DNA of 64,000 bases from Halorubrum cibi (GCF_900182635.1 NZ_FXTD01000002.1:62001-126000); one strand, 5' to 3'; shown: positions 8,867 through 17,669, numbered from the stretch's first letter. Made by a program: numbers and translations. Notes: a model not told the origin generated them from the sequence alone.

Positions 8867-10291
8867 CTAGTCCTGCGGGTGTCCGTGCGCGTGGTCGCTC
8901 TCCTCGCCGTGGTCGTGGCCGTCGCCCTCGCCGTGGTCGTGGCCGCCGCCGTGGTCGGCCCCGCTGTCGTCCGTCTGGCCGAGAACCTCCGCGCCCTCGC
9001 CGTCGATCATGTCCATGTTCTTGAGGTTATCTCTCTCTTCGAAGTCCGCGACGGCCTCCATCACGTCCGCTTGGGTGATCGTCATGCGGTCCTCGGTCAG
9101 CGCGCCGAGGACCGCTTCCCGAAGCACCATCCGGAGGTCCGAACCCGTGAGCCCGGTGGTCCGGTCGGCGACCTCCTCGGGGTCGAAGTCGGCGATCTTC
9201 ATCTCGCGGGTGACGACTCTGAGGATGTCCGCGCGCATGTCGCGGTCGGGTTTGGGGAAGTTGACGATCTCGTCGAAGCGACGCCACGCGGCCGCGTCGA
9301 GCTGGTCCGGGTGGTTCGTCGCGCCGATGAGGAGCACTTCGTCGCGGACGAGCGACACCTCGTCGATCGACTTGAGCAGCGTGTTGACGGCGCGTTTCAA
9401 CGCGGCGTGTTCGTCGGATCGGCGCGTCTTCGCGACCGAGTCGAACTCGTCGATGAAGAGGATACACGGCGAGAGCCGCTTCGCGACCTCGAAGGTCTTC
9501 TCGACGTTCTTCGCCGTCTCGCCGAGGTACTGGCTCGTGATCATCGACATCTTCACCTCGACGAGCGGGATCCCGAGCTGGTGGGCGAGCGCCCGCGAGA
9601 CCGTGGTCTTCCCGGTGCCCGGCGGGCCGACGAACAGCAGCTTCCCGATCTCGCGGAGCCCGATGCTCGCCAGGTACTCGCGGTGTTCGATCGCCTTGAC
9701 GATCTTCTGGATCTCCTCCTCCTGATCGCCGGTCAACACGAGGTCGGCGAGCGTGGTCTCTATCTCCTCGGGCGCGCGAACGTTGACGAGGTCGAGCATT
9801 TCGCCGTCCTCGTCCTCGTCGAAGTACTCCTCGAGGAGCGCGTCGATCCAGACGCGGTCCGCCTGGATCGGCCGGACGCTGTCGCGCGCCTCCTCGTGGG
9901 AGACGGGTGCCTCGAGGCCGTCGACGGCCGAGAGCGCCGCGACGAGCGTGGGGTTCGAGCCGATCCGGTCGTCCTCGGCGTGATCGCGGTACCACTCTAA
10001 CCCCATCTCGGGCTGGGTGAGCGTGATCTCGCCGGAGAACTCGGTGTGCTGGGTGAAAAGCAGGTCCGAGACCGCGTCCCAGGGCCGCTCGACGCCGGTC
10101 GCCGTGCGGGTGCTGGCGTCGGTCGCCTTCAACGGTCGCTCGACGCCGCCGGGAGCGTCCTCCGCGGCGTCGGCCGACCAGAACACCCGCCGGAACCGGG
10201 GCGGGAGGTCGTTCTCGTCGAGGTCGCGGTTCTCGCTGTAGAAGTGGGTGGTCAGAACGAACTCGACAACGTCGAGCGCCGGGTCACTCAT
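8867..10291 (-). CDS. AAA-family ATPase with histidine-rich C-terminal tail
   Basis: A 474-residue ATPase. The first 170 residues form a family-specific N-domain. The AAA module follows: Walker A GPPGTGKTT near residue 220, Walker B CILFIDEFD near 276, sensor LIGATNHPDQLD near 330 and a C-terminal helical lid ending in EREDNL-like sequence. The layout resembles FtsH, proteasome-activating ATPases and other classical AAA remodelling enzymes, but no protease domain is fused. The last 35 residues alternate His, Asp, Glu and Gly (GHDHGEGDGHDHGEESDHAH), a possible Ni, Zn or Co binding tail. ATG 10291 is chosen because a GTTTAAGC box lies 25-32 nt upstream. It is divergent from idi. Confidence 0.9.
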   Translation of the reverse strand: MSDPALDVVEFVLTTHFYSENRDLDENDLPPRFRRVFWSADAAEDAPGGVERPLKATDASTRTATGVERPWDAVSDLLFTQHTEFSGEITLTQPEMGLEWYRDHAEDDRIGSNPTLVAALSAVDGLEAPVSHEEARDSVRPIQADRVWIDALLEEYFDEDEDGEMLDLVNVRAPEEIETTLADLVLTGDQEEEIQKIVKAIEHREYLASIGLREIGKLLFVGPPGTGKTTVSRALAHQLGIPLVEVKMSMITSQYLGETAKNVEKTFEVAKRLSPCILFIDEFDSVAKTRRSDEHAALKRAVNTLLKSIDEVSLVRDEVLLIGATNHPDQLDAAAWRRFDEIVNFPKPDRDMRADILRVVTREMKIADFDPEEVADRTTGLTGSDLRMVLREAVLGALTEDRMTITQADVMEAVADFEERDNLKNMDMIDGEGAEVLGQTDDSGADHGGGHDHGEGDGHDHGEESDHAHGHPQD

Positions 10292-10315
10292 CCCCGTTAG
10301 GTAGCCGCGGCACGC

Positions 10316-10323
10316 GTTTAAGC
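10316..10323 (-). promoter_or_regulatory. TATA element of the AAA ATPase gene
   Basis: GTTTAAGC sits 25-32 nt ahead of ATG 10291 on the minus strand. With the idi element at 10380 it forms a short divergent promoter region of about 118 nt. Confidence 0.5.
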
Positions 10324-10379
10324 GCGTCGAACCGCGAGTCGAATCGGACCGGTTCCCGCTCGTCGCACCGTATCGAACG

Positions 10380-10387
10380 CTTATTAG
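10380..10387 (+). promoter_or_regulatory. TATA element of idi
   Basis: CTTATTAG lies 23-30 nt before ATG 10410, fitting leaderless transcription and the choice of that start. Confidence 0.5.
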
Positions 10388-10409
10388 TCTCGGTGTGAGA
10401 CGGGAACGT

Positions 10410-11006
10410 ATGAGTTCCGACGACGCCGAGGCCCCCGATCCCGCCGGCGGGGGCGCCGACGCCGACATCGACCACGAGAACGCCGCCCAGGACGTCGTCG
10501 CCGTCGACCCCGACGACGCCCCGCAGGGAACCGTCAACCGGCTCGACGCCCACACCGGCGACGGGATCCGCCACCGGGCGTTCACCTGCCTCGTCTTCGA
10601 CGGCGACGGCCGGATCCTGTTGGCCCAGCGCGCGCCGACCAAGCGCCTGTGGGACGGCCACTGGGACGGCACCGTCGCCTCACATCCCGTCGAGGGACAG
10701 TCCCAGGAGGACGCGACCGAGACGCGACTCGAGGAGGAACTCGGGATCACGCCCGACCAGTACGATGACCTCCGAGTCACCGATCGCTTCGAGTACAAGC
10801 GCTACTACCCCAACGAGGGCGTCGAGTGGGAGGTGTGTGCGGTCCTGAAGGTCACCCTGTCCGACACCGACCTCGATCCCGACCCCGCGGAGATCGGCGG
10901 CCGGATGTGGGTCGACTACGACCACCTCCACGAGAACCCCGCGCTGTACCGCCAGCTCCGGCTCTGCCCCTGGTTCGAGATCGCGATGCGACGCGACTTC
11001 TCGTAG
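10410..11006 (+). CDS. idi: Isopentenyl-diphosphate delta-isomerase, type 1-like
   Basis: A 198-residue Nudix-fold enzyme that interconverts IPP and DMAPP for isoprenoid lipids, quinones and carotenoids. The block HRAFTCLVFD (55-64), QRAPTKRLWDGHWDGTVASHP (73-93, read here as its parts QRAPTKRLW and TVASHP) and the Nudix-like helix EDATETRLEEELGI (100-113) fit type 1 isomerases. The catalytic cysteine of E. coli Idi (C67 in SVCGHP) aligns with alanine in TVASHP; a cysteine is present instead at residue 60. The 40-residue N-terminus is acidic and variable. ATG 10410 is supported by the upstream TATA element. Haloarchaea often also carry the FMN-type isomerase elsewhere. Confidence 0.87.
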   Translation: MSSDDAEAPDPAGGGADADIDHENAAQDVVAVDPDDAPQGTVNRLDAHTGDGIRHRAFTCLVFDGDGRILLAQRAPTKRLWDGHWDGTVASHPVEGQSQEDATETRLEEELGITPDQYDDLRVTDRFEYKRYYPNEGVEWEVCAVLKVTLSDTDLDPDPAEIGGRMWVDYDHLHENPALYRQLRLCPWFEIAMRRDFS

Positions 11007-11093
11007 CAGTCGACGCGTTTTCGGCTTCCATTCCCTCTTCCACCCGTCGCCGAGAAACCACGAGTTGAAGGCGGAGCCCCGACTCCCTCCGGT

Positions 11094-11849
11094 ATGACCG
11101 TCGTCGTCGTGTTTGCGAACCCGCCCCGCGAGGGGCTCGTCGCGACCGGGCTGGCGGAGTCGACGCCGCTCTCGACCGCCGAGGCCGCCGAACTGTACGA
11201 GGCCGCCCTCCGCGACGCCGTGCTCGCGGTCGACCGCTCCGGCGGCGACCTGCTCGTCAACTACCCGGACGAGGAGGCCCTCCCCGAATCACACCGGACC
11301 GACACGCCGCCCGAGGCCGAGCTCCGGACGATCGTCGCCGACACGCTCGGCGGGACGGGCGACGTCCGCTTCGAGCGACAGGTCGGGTCGACGTTCGGCG
11401 CGCGCGCCGGCAACACCGTCACGCACCTGCTCCGCGAGGAGAACGCGGACTCGGTCGCGGTCGTGAGGCCGACCGCGCCGCTGTTCTCGCGGACGGTCGT
11501 CGACTCCGCGGCGATGAAGCTCCGGACGAACGAGGTCGTCATCGGGCCATCGACCCGCGGGCGGGCGTACTACGCGGGCTTCACTGAGCCGATCGACTTC
11601 GAGGGCGCGTTCGACGCGCCCGCGCTCCCGACGCTCGCCGCCCGCGGGCGCGACGCCGGGCTCGACGTGGAGTTCGTCCAGTCGCTCCCCTCGCTCGAGA
11701 CGCGCGCGGACCTCCTCGACACGATCCCGCTGCTCCGGGCGCGCTTCGCCGCCGAGCGGATCGTCCCCGACTATACCGCCGCCTTCGTCCACGAACACGG
11801 CCTCGACGTCGTCGTCGAGGACGGCGAGGAGCGGATCGTCCGGGATTGA
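11094..11849 (+). CDS. DUF2064-like glycosyltransferase-fold protein
   Basis: A 251-residue protein. The start VVVVFANPPREGLVATGL, the middle GSTFGARAGNTVTHLL and the block VRPTAPLFSRTVVDSA are arranged like the DUF2064/CofC-type nucleotidyl or glycosyl transferase fold, in which the DxD-like acidic motif would lie in the middle. Here that acidic motif is not clear (VAVVRPTAPL), so enzymatic activity is uncertain. No membrane segment is present. It follows idi by 87 nt on the same strand with no obvious terminator between. Confidence 0.7.
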   Translation: MTVVVVFANPPREGLVATGLAESTPLSTAEAAELYEAALRDAVLAVDRSGGDLLVNYPDEEALPESHRTDTPPEAELRTIVADTLGGTGDVRFERQVGSTFGARAGNTVTHLLREENADSVAVVRPTAPLFSRTVVDSAAMKLRTNEVVIGPSTRGRAYYAGFTEPIDFEGAFDAPALPTLAARGRDAGLDVEFVQSLPSLETRADLLDTIPLLRARFAAERIVPDYTAAFVHEHGLDVVVEDGEERIVRD

Positions 11850-11930
11850 TCGTTCGGGATTGATCGTCCGGAAGGAGCCGGTCGTTCGGGACTGATCCGG
11901 GAGTCCCGTTCCGCGCCGTCGACGCGGCCG

Positions 11931-14006
11931 CTACGCCGAGTAGCCCGCGAGTTCCGCGAGCAGGTCCGCGATCCCGTCGTCGTCGAGTTCGGCCGCGAGC
12001 GACGCCACCGCCTCACGGTCGGCCCGGTCGGTCGCCGCGCGGACGACGACCCGCTGATCGCCGAGCGGGACGAACACGCAGCCGAGTCGTTCGGCCGTCT
12101 CACGCAGACCGAGGCCGGCGTCGGCCTCGCCCGCGAGCACCCGCCGGACAGGGCTCTCGAACGCCCGGAGCGTCAGCCCGTAGCCGTCGATGCGGTCGGT
12201 CAGGTCGCCCCGGGAGTCCCCGCGCTCCGCCGCGAGGTCCTCGAGCGCGTCGTCGAGACCTCGACGCAGTCCCGTCCCGGTCGGACGGTTGACGAACCGG
12301 AGATCGCGGTCGACGAGGTCCGCGAGCCCCTCGACGCCCTCGGGATTCCCCTCGGGTACGACGATCCCCCACTCGCGGTCCCACTCGCCGAGCGCGACGC
12401 TGTCGACGTCGCGGTCGGTCGGTCCCGCGGTCACGGCGACGTCCGGGACGCCGTCGCGGAGCCGGCGGTATCCCTCGCGTGAGCCGACCGGGAGGTATCG
12501 CGGGTTCTCGAGCCGGTCGAGGAGGCGGTTCACCGCGGGATCGTCCTCGCCGACGCCGAGCAGGGTCGGCGGGCGGACGTCCGGCGAGAACAACTGGACC
12601 GTCACGGACTCGCCTTCCTCCAGGTACTCGGTGTCCGGGTCGACGGCGACGACGCCGTCGGCCTCGACGAGGCTCGTCGTCGCGCCGGATCCCTTGTCGA
12701 CGGGGTAGACGAGCGGCCGGTCGGGATCGCCCGCCGGCCCGTCCGCGGCCGCGTCGTCCGCCGATCCACCATCGGCCGCGCCGTCCGCCGACTCACCATC
12801 GGCCGCGCTGTCGTCTCCCAGATCGAGCAGGCCCACGGGCATCAGCCGGAGCCGCCCCTCGCCGTAGCGCTCGCGCAGAGCCATCCGCCCCTCGACGGTC
12901 GCGGTCCGCGGCTCCGGGAGTCCTGCGGCCTCACGGACCGCCGGCGCGACGAACGTCCGGAAGATCGTCAGCGCGGAGACGGGATAGCCGGGGAGCCCGA
13001 CGTAGGCCGACTCGCCGCCGTCCTCGCGGTCGAGCCGCCCGATAAGCATGGGCTTTCCCGGCTTGACGGCGACGCCGTGGAGCAGCAGGTCGCCGCGCTC
13101 CTCGATCACGCGGTAGATCACGTCGACCGCGCTCGCGGAGGTCGACCCCGACGAGAGGACCAAGTCGCACTCGTCGGCTGCCTCACGGAGCAGCCGCTCC
13201 ATCTCCGCGTAGTCGTCGCCGGCGTGCGGGTAGAGGACGGGCTCGCCGCCCGCCTCGGAGACCCCCGCCGCGATCGTCGTCGAGTTCACGTCGTAGATCT
13301 CCCCGCGGGAGGGGTCGAGGTCGTCGCCGGGGCGGACCAGTTCGTCGCCCGTCGAGACGATCCCGACCGTGGGCCGGCCGCGGACCGGGACCTCGTCGAC
13401 CCCGAGCGCGGAGAGCAGCCCGATCTCGCGGGGCGTCAATCGCGTTCCGGGGCCGAGCGCGCGGGCCCCGGCGGCGATGTCCGCGCCCGCGGCCATCACG
13501 TGGTCGCCCGGCGCGACCGACGTGCGGAACGCGATCCGGGCCGGTCGATCGTCGCCAGCTCCATCGTCGCCAGCTCCATCGTCGTCGCTCCCGGCGTTTC
13601 CGCCGGTTTCGCTCCCCTCGGCCGGCCGCTCGTCCGTGCGCTCGACCATCACCACCGCGTCCGCGCCGTCCGGCATCACCGCCCCGGTCGACACCTCCGC
13701 GCAGGTGCCGGGCTCGACGGTCACCTCGGGGGTCGCCCCCGCGTGGACCGCGCCGACGAGGTCGAGCTCGACCGGGTCGGCCTCGTCGGCCCCGAACGTG
13801 TCGCGGGCGCGGACCGCGTACCCGTCCATCGACGCGCGGTTGAACCCCGGCACGTCGATCGCGGCGTCGACGCGTTCGGCGAGCACCCGACCGCGGGCCT
13901 CGTTCAGGGGAACGGACTCCGGATCGGGCGAGAGGTCCAGCGACGCGATCGCTTCGCGGGCGGCCTCCGGCTCGGCCAGGTCGCGGAACTCCTTGCGCTC
14001 CGTCAT
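11931..14006 (-). CDS. moeA: MoeA-type molybdopterin molybdotransferase fused to a periplasmic-binding-like domain
   Basis: A 691-residue fusion. Residues 1 to about 400 are MoeA, the enzyme that inserts molybdate into adenylylated molybdopterin: PGFNRASMDGYAVRARDTFG, then VGIVSTGDELVRPGDDL and SSGSTSASAVDVIYRV are hallmark blocks. After a linker of Asp/Ala/Gly repeats (about residues 400-430), residues 475-690 form a PBP-like/LysR-substrate domain (RYLPVGSREGYRRLRDG, RPTGTGLRRGLDD, GEADAGLGLRETAERLG) known from archaeal MoeA paralogues and thought to bind molybdate, tungstate or a related ligand. Its start overlaps the stop of the next upstream moeA by ATGA, so translation is probably coupled. 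Confidence 0.9.
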   Translation of the reverse strand: MTERKEFRDLAEPEAAREAIASLDLSPDPESVPLNEARGRVLAERVDAAIDVPGFNRASMDGYAVRARDTFGADEADPVELDLVGAVHAGATPEVTVEPGTCAEVSTGAVMPDGADAVVMVERTDERPAEGSETGGNAGSDDDGAGDDGAGDDRPARIAFRTSVAPGDHVMAAGADIAAGARALGPGTRLTPREIGLLSALGVDEVPVRGRPTVGIVSTGDELVRPGDDLDPSRGEIYDVNSTTIAAGVSEAGGEPVLYPHAGDDYAEMERLLREAADECDLVLSSGSTSASAVDVIYRVIEERGDLLLHGVAVKPGKPMLIGRLDREDGGESAYVGLPGYPVSALTIFRTFVAPAVREAAGLPEPRTATVEGRMALRERYGEGRLRLMPVGLLDLGDDSAADGESADGAADGGSADDAAADGPAGDPDRPLVYPVDKGSGATTSLVEADGVVAVDPDTEYLEEGESVTVQLFSPDVRPPTLLGVGEDDPAVNRLLDRLENPRYLPVGSREGYRRLRDGVPDVAVTAGPTDRDVDSVALGEWDREWGIVVPEGNPEGVEGLADLVDRDLRFVNRPTGTGLRRGLDDALEDLAAERGDSRGDLTDRIDGYGLTLRAFESPVRRVLAGEADAGLGLRETAERLGCVFVPLGDQRVVVRAATDRADREAVASLAAELDDDGIADLLAELAGYSA

Positions 14007-15286
14007 TCCGTCACCTCCCAGAGTTCGACGTCGACGACGTCGCCGGCGTCGAGGCCCTCGCGCGGCTCCGGCACGACGACCCAGCCGTCCGCGAGCGCGA
14101 CGCTCGAGAGGACGCCCGACCCGCTCGCGCGGGTGGGCGTCGCGACGTACGGAGGGTCGTCCGGATCGTGGTGGGGGTCGTCCTCGCCGTTCTCGCCGTC
14201 TCCGCTGTCCGGTCCCTCCCGCGACAGCTTCACCCGGGCGAACGTCCGCGTGCCGGGTTCGCTCGCCACCTTCCGGTCGAGTCGCGCGCGCCGGGTCGGG
14301 AACGGGTCGGGGGTCGTCCCGCCCACCCGCTTCTGGACGGGCCGGAGGAACTGGACCGCGTTGACGATACAGGCCACGGGGTAGCCCGGAAGCGAGACCA
14401 CCGGCGTCCCCTCGACCCGGCCGAGACACACCGGGTGGCCGGGTTTGAGCGCGACGCCGTGGACGAGCACCTCGCCGAGGCCGTCGACGACCTCCGGGAG
14501 GAGGTCGCGCTCGCCGACGGAGGAGCCGCCGGTGGTGACGACGACGTCGGCGTCGAGGTCCGATTCGATGGCGGCCGCGAGCGCGTCCTCGTCGTCGGTG
14601 ACGACCTCTCGGTATCGCGGCTCGCCGCCCCAGCGCTCGACCAGTCTGGAGACCGTCAGCCCGTTCGTCTCGATCACCTCGCCGGGGTCCGGATCGGACT
14701 GAACCAGCTCTTCGCCGGTCGGGATCACGGCGACGGTGGGACGCTCGCGGACGGCGACCTCCTCGAGGCCGACCGACTTACACAGCCCCAGGTCGGACGG
14801 GCGAAGCGTCTCGCCCGCCTCGTAGAGCCGCTGTCCGTCCGCCACGTCCTCGCCGGCCGCGCCGACGTTCTCGCCGCTGGCGACCGCGTCGAACGTCTCG
14901 ACCTCGTCGCCGAGCGTCTCGACGTGCTCGATCATCACGACCGCGTCCGCGCCCTCGGGGAGCGCGCTCCCCGTGTGGACGCGGACCGCCTCGCCGGGCG
15001 CGACCGACCCGTCCTCGCGGTCCCGCTCCCGCAGGACCGCGGGCGACCGGTCCGACGCGCCGAAGGTGTCCTCGGCACGGACCGCGTACCCGTCCATCGC
15101 CGCCCGGTCGTACCCCGGCACCGGCGCGGGCGCGTCGATCGGCTCCGCGAGGACGCGACCGTCGGCGTCCGCGAGGGGGACCGTCTCGGTCCGGCCGTGG
15201 GCATCGGCGGCGTCGAGCAGCGTCGCGCGCGCCTCCGCGACGCGGGTCCGCCGTTTGAACCCGGCCTCGTGTCTGTCGTGGCTCAT
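14003..15286 (-). CDS. moeA: MoeA-type molybdopterin molybdotransferase, stand-alone
   Basis: A 427-residue MoeA paralogue without the binding-protein domain. PGYDRAAMDGYAVRAEDTFG, VAVIPTGEELVQ, TTGGSSVGERDLLPEVV and the exit GLPGYP-type loop VVSLPGYPVACIVNAV are present. Archaea commonly keep two MoeA copies, one plain and one fused, which is proposed to separate Mo and W insertion; that assignment cannot be made here. ATG 15286 is used because upstream codons in frame are unconserved. It overlaps the fused moeA by ATGA (14003-14006) and follows the PHP gene by about 95 nt. Confidence 0.9.
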   Translation of the reverse strand: MSHDRHEAGFKRRTRVAEARATLLDAADAHGRTETVPLADADGRVLAEPIDAPAPVPGYDRAAMDGYAVRAEDTFGASDRSPAVLRERDREDGSVAPGEAVRVHTGSALPEGADAVVMIEHVETLGDEVETFDAVASGENVGAAGEDVADGQRLYEAGETLRPSDLGLCKSVGLEEVAVRERPTVAVIPTGEELVQSDPDPGEVIETNGLTVSRLVERWGGEPRYREVVTDDEDALAAAIESDLDADVVVTTGGSSVGERDLLPEVVDGLGEVLVHGVALKPGHPVCLGRVEGTPVVSLPGYPVACIVNAVQFLRPVQKRVGGTTPDPFPTRRARLDRKVASEPGTRTFARVKLSREGPDSGDGENGEDDPHHDPDDPPYVATPTRASGSGVLSSVALADGWVVVPEPREGLDAGDVVDVELWEVTE

Positions 15287-15380
15287 GGCCGTCCGTTTCG
15301 ACTCCGCGGGCAAAAACCCCGCTTCCCCGGCGACGTCGCCGGCTCAGAACCGCGCCTGTCGCCCGCCCGGAGCGCCGGAC

Positions 15381-16259
15381 CTATCGGAACCACGAGAGCA
15401 CCCGCCCGAACCGGTGGACTCCCTGTGAGAGGCCGACTCGCGTCATCGAGGCGGCCTCGCTCGCGGCGCGAACCGCGGCGGTCGTCCCCCGGTTCGCTCC
15501 CGTCCGGGCGTAGTACCCGGATTTGCGCCCGGCGGCGATCAGGTAGTGTCTCGCCGCCATCGGGACGGGCGCGCGCTTCCCGCTCGCGCTCGTCGTCCCC
15601 TCGCGGATCGCCGCGAGCACGTCCTCGGCGGTCACGTCGTCGACCGACGAGCGGCCCCGGACCGTCAGCTCGGTGAACGCGCGGCCGACGTAGTTCAGGT
15701 GGTGGGCGTCGCTGGCGGCGACGCCGGGGTAGCCGTGAAGCGCCGCGAACCGCCTGGCGCGCCGGTTGCGGTAGCCGGTGAACAGCCAGGCGTTGAACAC
15801 CTCGATGGCGTCGACCTCGTCGACTGCGTCGTCGCCCGCGGCTGGGTCGCCGCGAGCGTCCTCGCCGCCGTCGGACCCCGGCAAGGGGACGTCGCGTCTG
15901 CGGACGCCGTGACGCGACCGCTGGAAGGGGTGGGGGACGATCGCGACCCCGCCCCGGTCGTGGATCCACGCCACGGTCGCCGCGTACGACTCCCCGCGCG
16001 GCGGCATCCGGTCGACGCCGACCGCGAGCAGGTGGCCGTCCGCGGTCGACACCTCGACACCGGGGATCCCGATCAGCCCGTATTTGGGGGCGAGCTCGGC
16101 CGCCCGCTTCGACTCGCCCATCGTGTCATGGTCGGTGATCACGACCGCGTCGAGGCCGATGTCCGCGGCGTGTTCTAAGATGAGATCGACCGGCTCGTGG
16201 CCGTCGTAGCTGTCATCGGAGTGGACGTGCGGGTCGATCCTCACGGTGACGCTGGACAC
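15381..16259 (-). CDS. PHP-domain metal-dependent phosphoesterase
   Basis: A 292-residue PHP protein. The four metal-ligand motifs are visible: DPHVHSDDSYDG at residues 9-20, VVITDHDTMG near 41, IPGVEVSTADGHLLAVG near 65-80 and AASDAHHLN near 185. An HxHP-like VPHPFQ near 108 also fits. Such proteins hydrolyse phosphate monoesters or nucleotides and often act with polymerases; substrate is unknown. The start is GTG (16259), placed about 25 nt below a TATATA box at 16283-16288. An insertion of Gly/Asp-rich sequence near residues 125-150 is probably a halophilic loop. It may be the first gene of the moeA operon. Confidence 0.88.
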   Translation of the reverse strand: MSSVTVRIDPHVHSDDSYDGHEPVDLILEHAADIGLDAVVITDHDTMGESKRAAELAPKYGLIGIPGVEVSTADGHLLAVGVDRMPPRGESYAATVAWIHDRGGVAIVPHPFQRSRHGVRRRDVPLPGSDGGEDARGDPAAGDDAVDEVDAIEVFNAWLFTGYRNRRARRFAALHGYPGVAASDAHHLNYVGRAFTELTVRGRSSVDDVTAEDVLAAIREGTTSASGKRAPVPMAARHYLIAAGRKSGYYARTGANRGTTAAVRAASEAASMTRVGLSQGVHRFGRVLSWFR

Positions 16260-16280
16260 GCCCCCGGATAGGCGGGCGGT

Positions 16281-16290
16281 CGTATATAAG
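16281..16290 (-). promoter_or_regulatory. TATA element of the PHP/moeA operon
   Basis: CTTATATACG on the minus strand, 22-31 nt from the GTG start at 16259, is one of the clearest TATA boxes in the window. Confidence 0.6.
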
Positions 16291-16358
16291 GATCCGATGC
16301 GGGGACGCCGCGGATCCGTCGCGAAACGACCCGTCGCGGAACGGAGCGACCCCGCCCG

Positions 16359-17291
16359 CTAGTCGAACAGCCCGCGGATCCGGTCGACGACCGACGACTC
16401 CTCGGCCTCGGCCTGCTCCTCCGCGCGCTGCTGCTCGCGAAGCTCGCGCAGCGCGGCGGCCTGATCGTCGGTCCCCTCGCCGCTCGCGGTCTTCGTCTCG
16501 CCGCCCTGGAGCCCCTTGAGCTGTGAGACCGCGTCGTCGACGGTGCCAGAGGTCGTCCGGGTCTCGGTCGCGGACCCGGCGAGCGCGTCGCTATCGATCT
16601 CGGCGTCGTCGACGACGGTGGTGTTCAGCTCCAGCCGGCGGCCCGTCGGACGCTCGACGCCGCCCCAGGTGAGCTCGGCGTCGTCGAGCTCACGCTCGAT
16701 GTCGGCACGGACCTGCTCGTCGGTGACGGTCTCGGCTCCCGACTCCGGATCGCCGCCCGACCCGACGTCGCCGGCCGCGCCGCCGGCCGCCGCTCCGCCG
16801 GCAGCCGCCGCGCCCGACGCCTGCTCGACGCGGTGGGCGACGAGCGCCGCCCCGGTCGCGCCGATGACGGCGACGAGCCCGACGCTGTACAGCGCCACGA
16901 CCTGCGCGCTGTAGTCCGGCGGTTCGGCGACGTTCCAGTCGTGCGGGTACACGCGGACGAACCACCCGACTGCGGCGAGACAGATCGCCGCCCCGCCGCT
17001 TCCGAGATAGAGCATGCGGCGGTCCACCGGAAGGAGGACGACGACGCCGAGGAGCAGTCCCGGTAGGCCGAGCGCGGCGGCGACCGCGGCTACCTGTCTG
17101 ACCGAGTAGGTCGAGAGGGTGTTCGCCGGCAACGTCGCGCTGTAGAGGAACACGGCGATCCCGACGATCCCCAGACCGAGTCCCACGAAGAAGAGACCGA
17201 ACCCGGCGTACACGTCGACGGCTCGGTCCGGGTCGCCGATGTACCGTCGGTAGTAGCCGAAGAGCGGGTTCGTCTCGCTCTGGTCGCTCAT
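16359..17291 (-). CDS. cdpA: Four-TM membrane protein with acidic tail, probable CdpA-type cell-division protein
   Basis: A 310-residue membrane protein. After GYYRRYIGDPDRAVDVYAG four hydrophobic segments occur at about 29-51, 66-88, 94-117 and 129-152, then a long acidic, Ala/Gly-rich cytoplasmic tail that ends in SSVVDRIRGLFD. I recall this N-terminal layout as DUF7139, renamed for CdpA, which anchors FtsZ and PRC-barrel proteins CdpB in Haloferax; the match is from memory. Residues 242-261 in the tail (TETRTTSGTVDDAVSQLKGL) reappear in a second nearby protein (18849-19151). ATG 17291 begins just before the conserved block. Confidence 0.65.
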   Translation of the reverse strand: MSDQSETNPLFGYYRRYIGDPDRAVDVYAGFGLFFVGLGLGIVGIAVFLYSATLPANTLSTYSVRQVAAVAAALGLPGLLLGVVVLLPVDRRMLYLGSGGAAICLAAVGWFVRVYPHDWNVAEPPDYSAQVVALYSVGLVAVIGATGAALVAHRVEQASGAAAAGGAAAGGAAGDVGSGGDPESGAETVTDEQVRADIERELDDAELTWGGVERPTGRRLELNTTVVDDAEIDSDALAGSATETRTTSGTVDDAVSQLKGLQGGETKTASGEGTDDQAAALRELREQQRAEEQAEAEESSVVDRIRGLFD

Positions 17292-17404
17292 GTCTCGTCG
17301 TTTCCGCCGAGTCTAATGACTGTTGCCCCCGCGAGTCGATCCTGCCGGGAGCCCGCGAGTCGATCCCGCCGGGAGCCCGCGATCGGTCCCCTCGCGTTCC
17401 GTAC

Positions 17405-17635
17405 TCAGCTCGCCGGCTCCATCTCCTCCCAGCCGGCCGCGTCGCCGCGCAGCAGCGACCCGACGATCCAGACGACCTCGTCGACGCCGCGGTCCGCCTC
17501 GAGGTCACCGCGATCGACGCTCTCCACGAACCGATCCAGGTCGTCGAGGTCGATCCGCCCGGAAGTCACCGCGCCCGTGATCGTGTCCGTGTCGCTTTCC
17601 AGCACGCCCAGAAGATCGGCCCCGTTCGCTCCCAT
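17405..17635 (-). CDS. Small acidic protein of unknown function
   Basis: A 76-residue acidic, leucine-rich protein (DLLGVLESDTDTITGAV, LDDLDRFVESVDRGDLEA, EVVWIVGSLLRGD) that looks like a small three-helix bundle. No catalytic or metal motif is seen. The ATG at 17635 lies about 27 nt from a strong palindromic TATA region, which supports it being expressed. It is in the same orientation as the CdpA-like gene, 113 nt upstream of it. Confidence 0.6.
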   Translation of the reverse strand: MGANGADLLGVLESDTDTITGAVTSGRIDLDDLDRFVESVDRGDLEADRGVDEVVWIVGSLLRGDAAGWEEMEPAS

Positions 17636-17659
17636 TTCAAATGATACTACAGAACGAGT

Positions 17660-17669
17660 TAATATATTA
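17660..17669. promoter_or_regulatory. Palindromic TATA region, probably bidirectional
   Basis: TAATATATTA is a perfect 10-nt palindrome, 25-34 nt ahead of the minus-strand gene start at 17635. Because it reads the same on both strands it could also serve the plus-strand operon that begins at 17775, with a leader of about 80 nt. Confidence 0.5.

Noticed and set aside
8867-8980. Repetitive DNA at the 3-prime end of the AAA gene as a satellite element
   Set aside because: It simply encodes the His/Asp/Gly tail in frame and is not duplicated elsewhere.
13041-14429. Possible tandem-repeat element in the Asp/Gly/Ala linker of MoeA and its neighbour
   Set aside because: The repeats (GAGDDGAGDD and SADGAADGG types) are ordinary low-complexity protein linkers within coding sequence.
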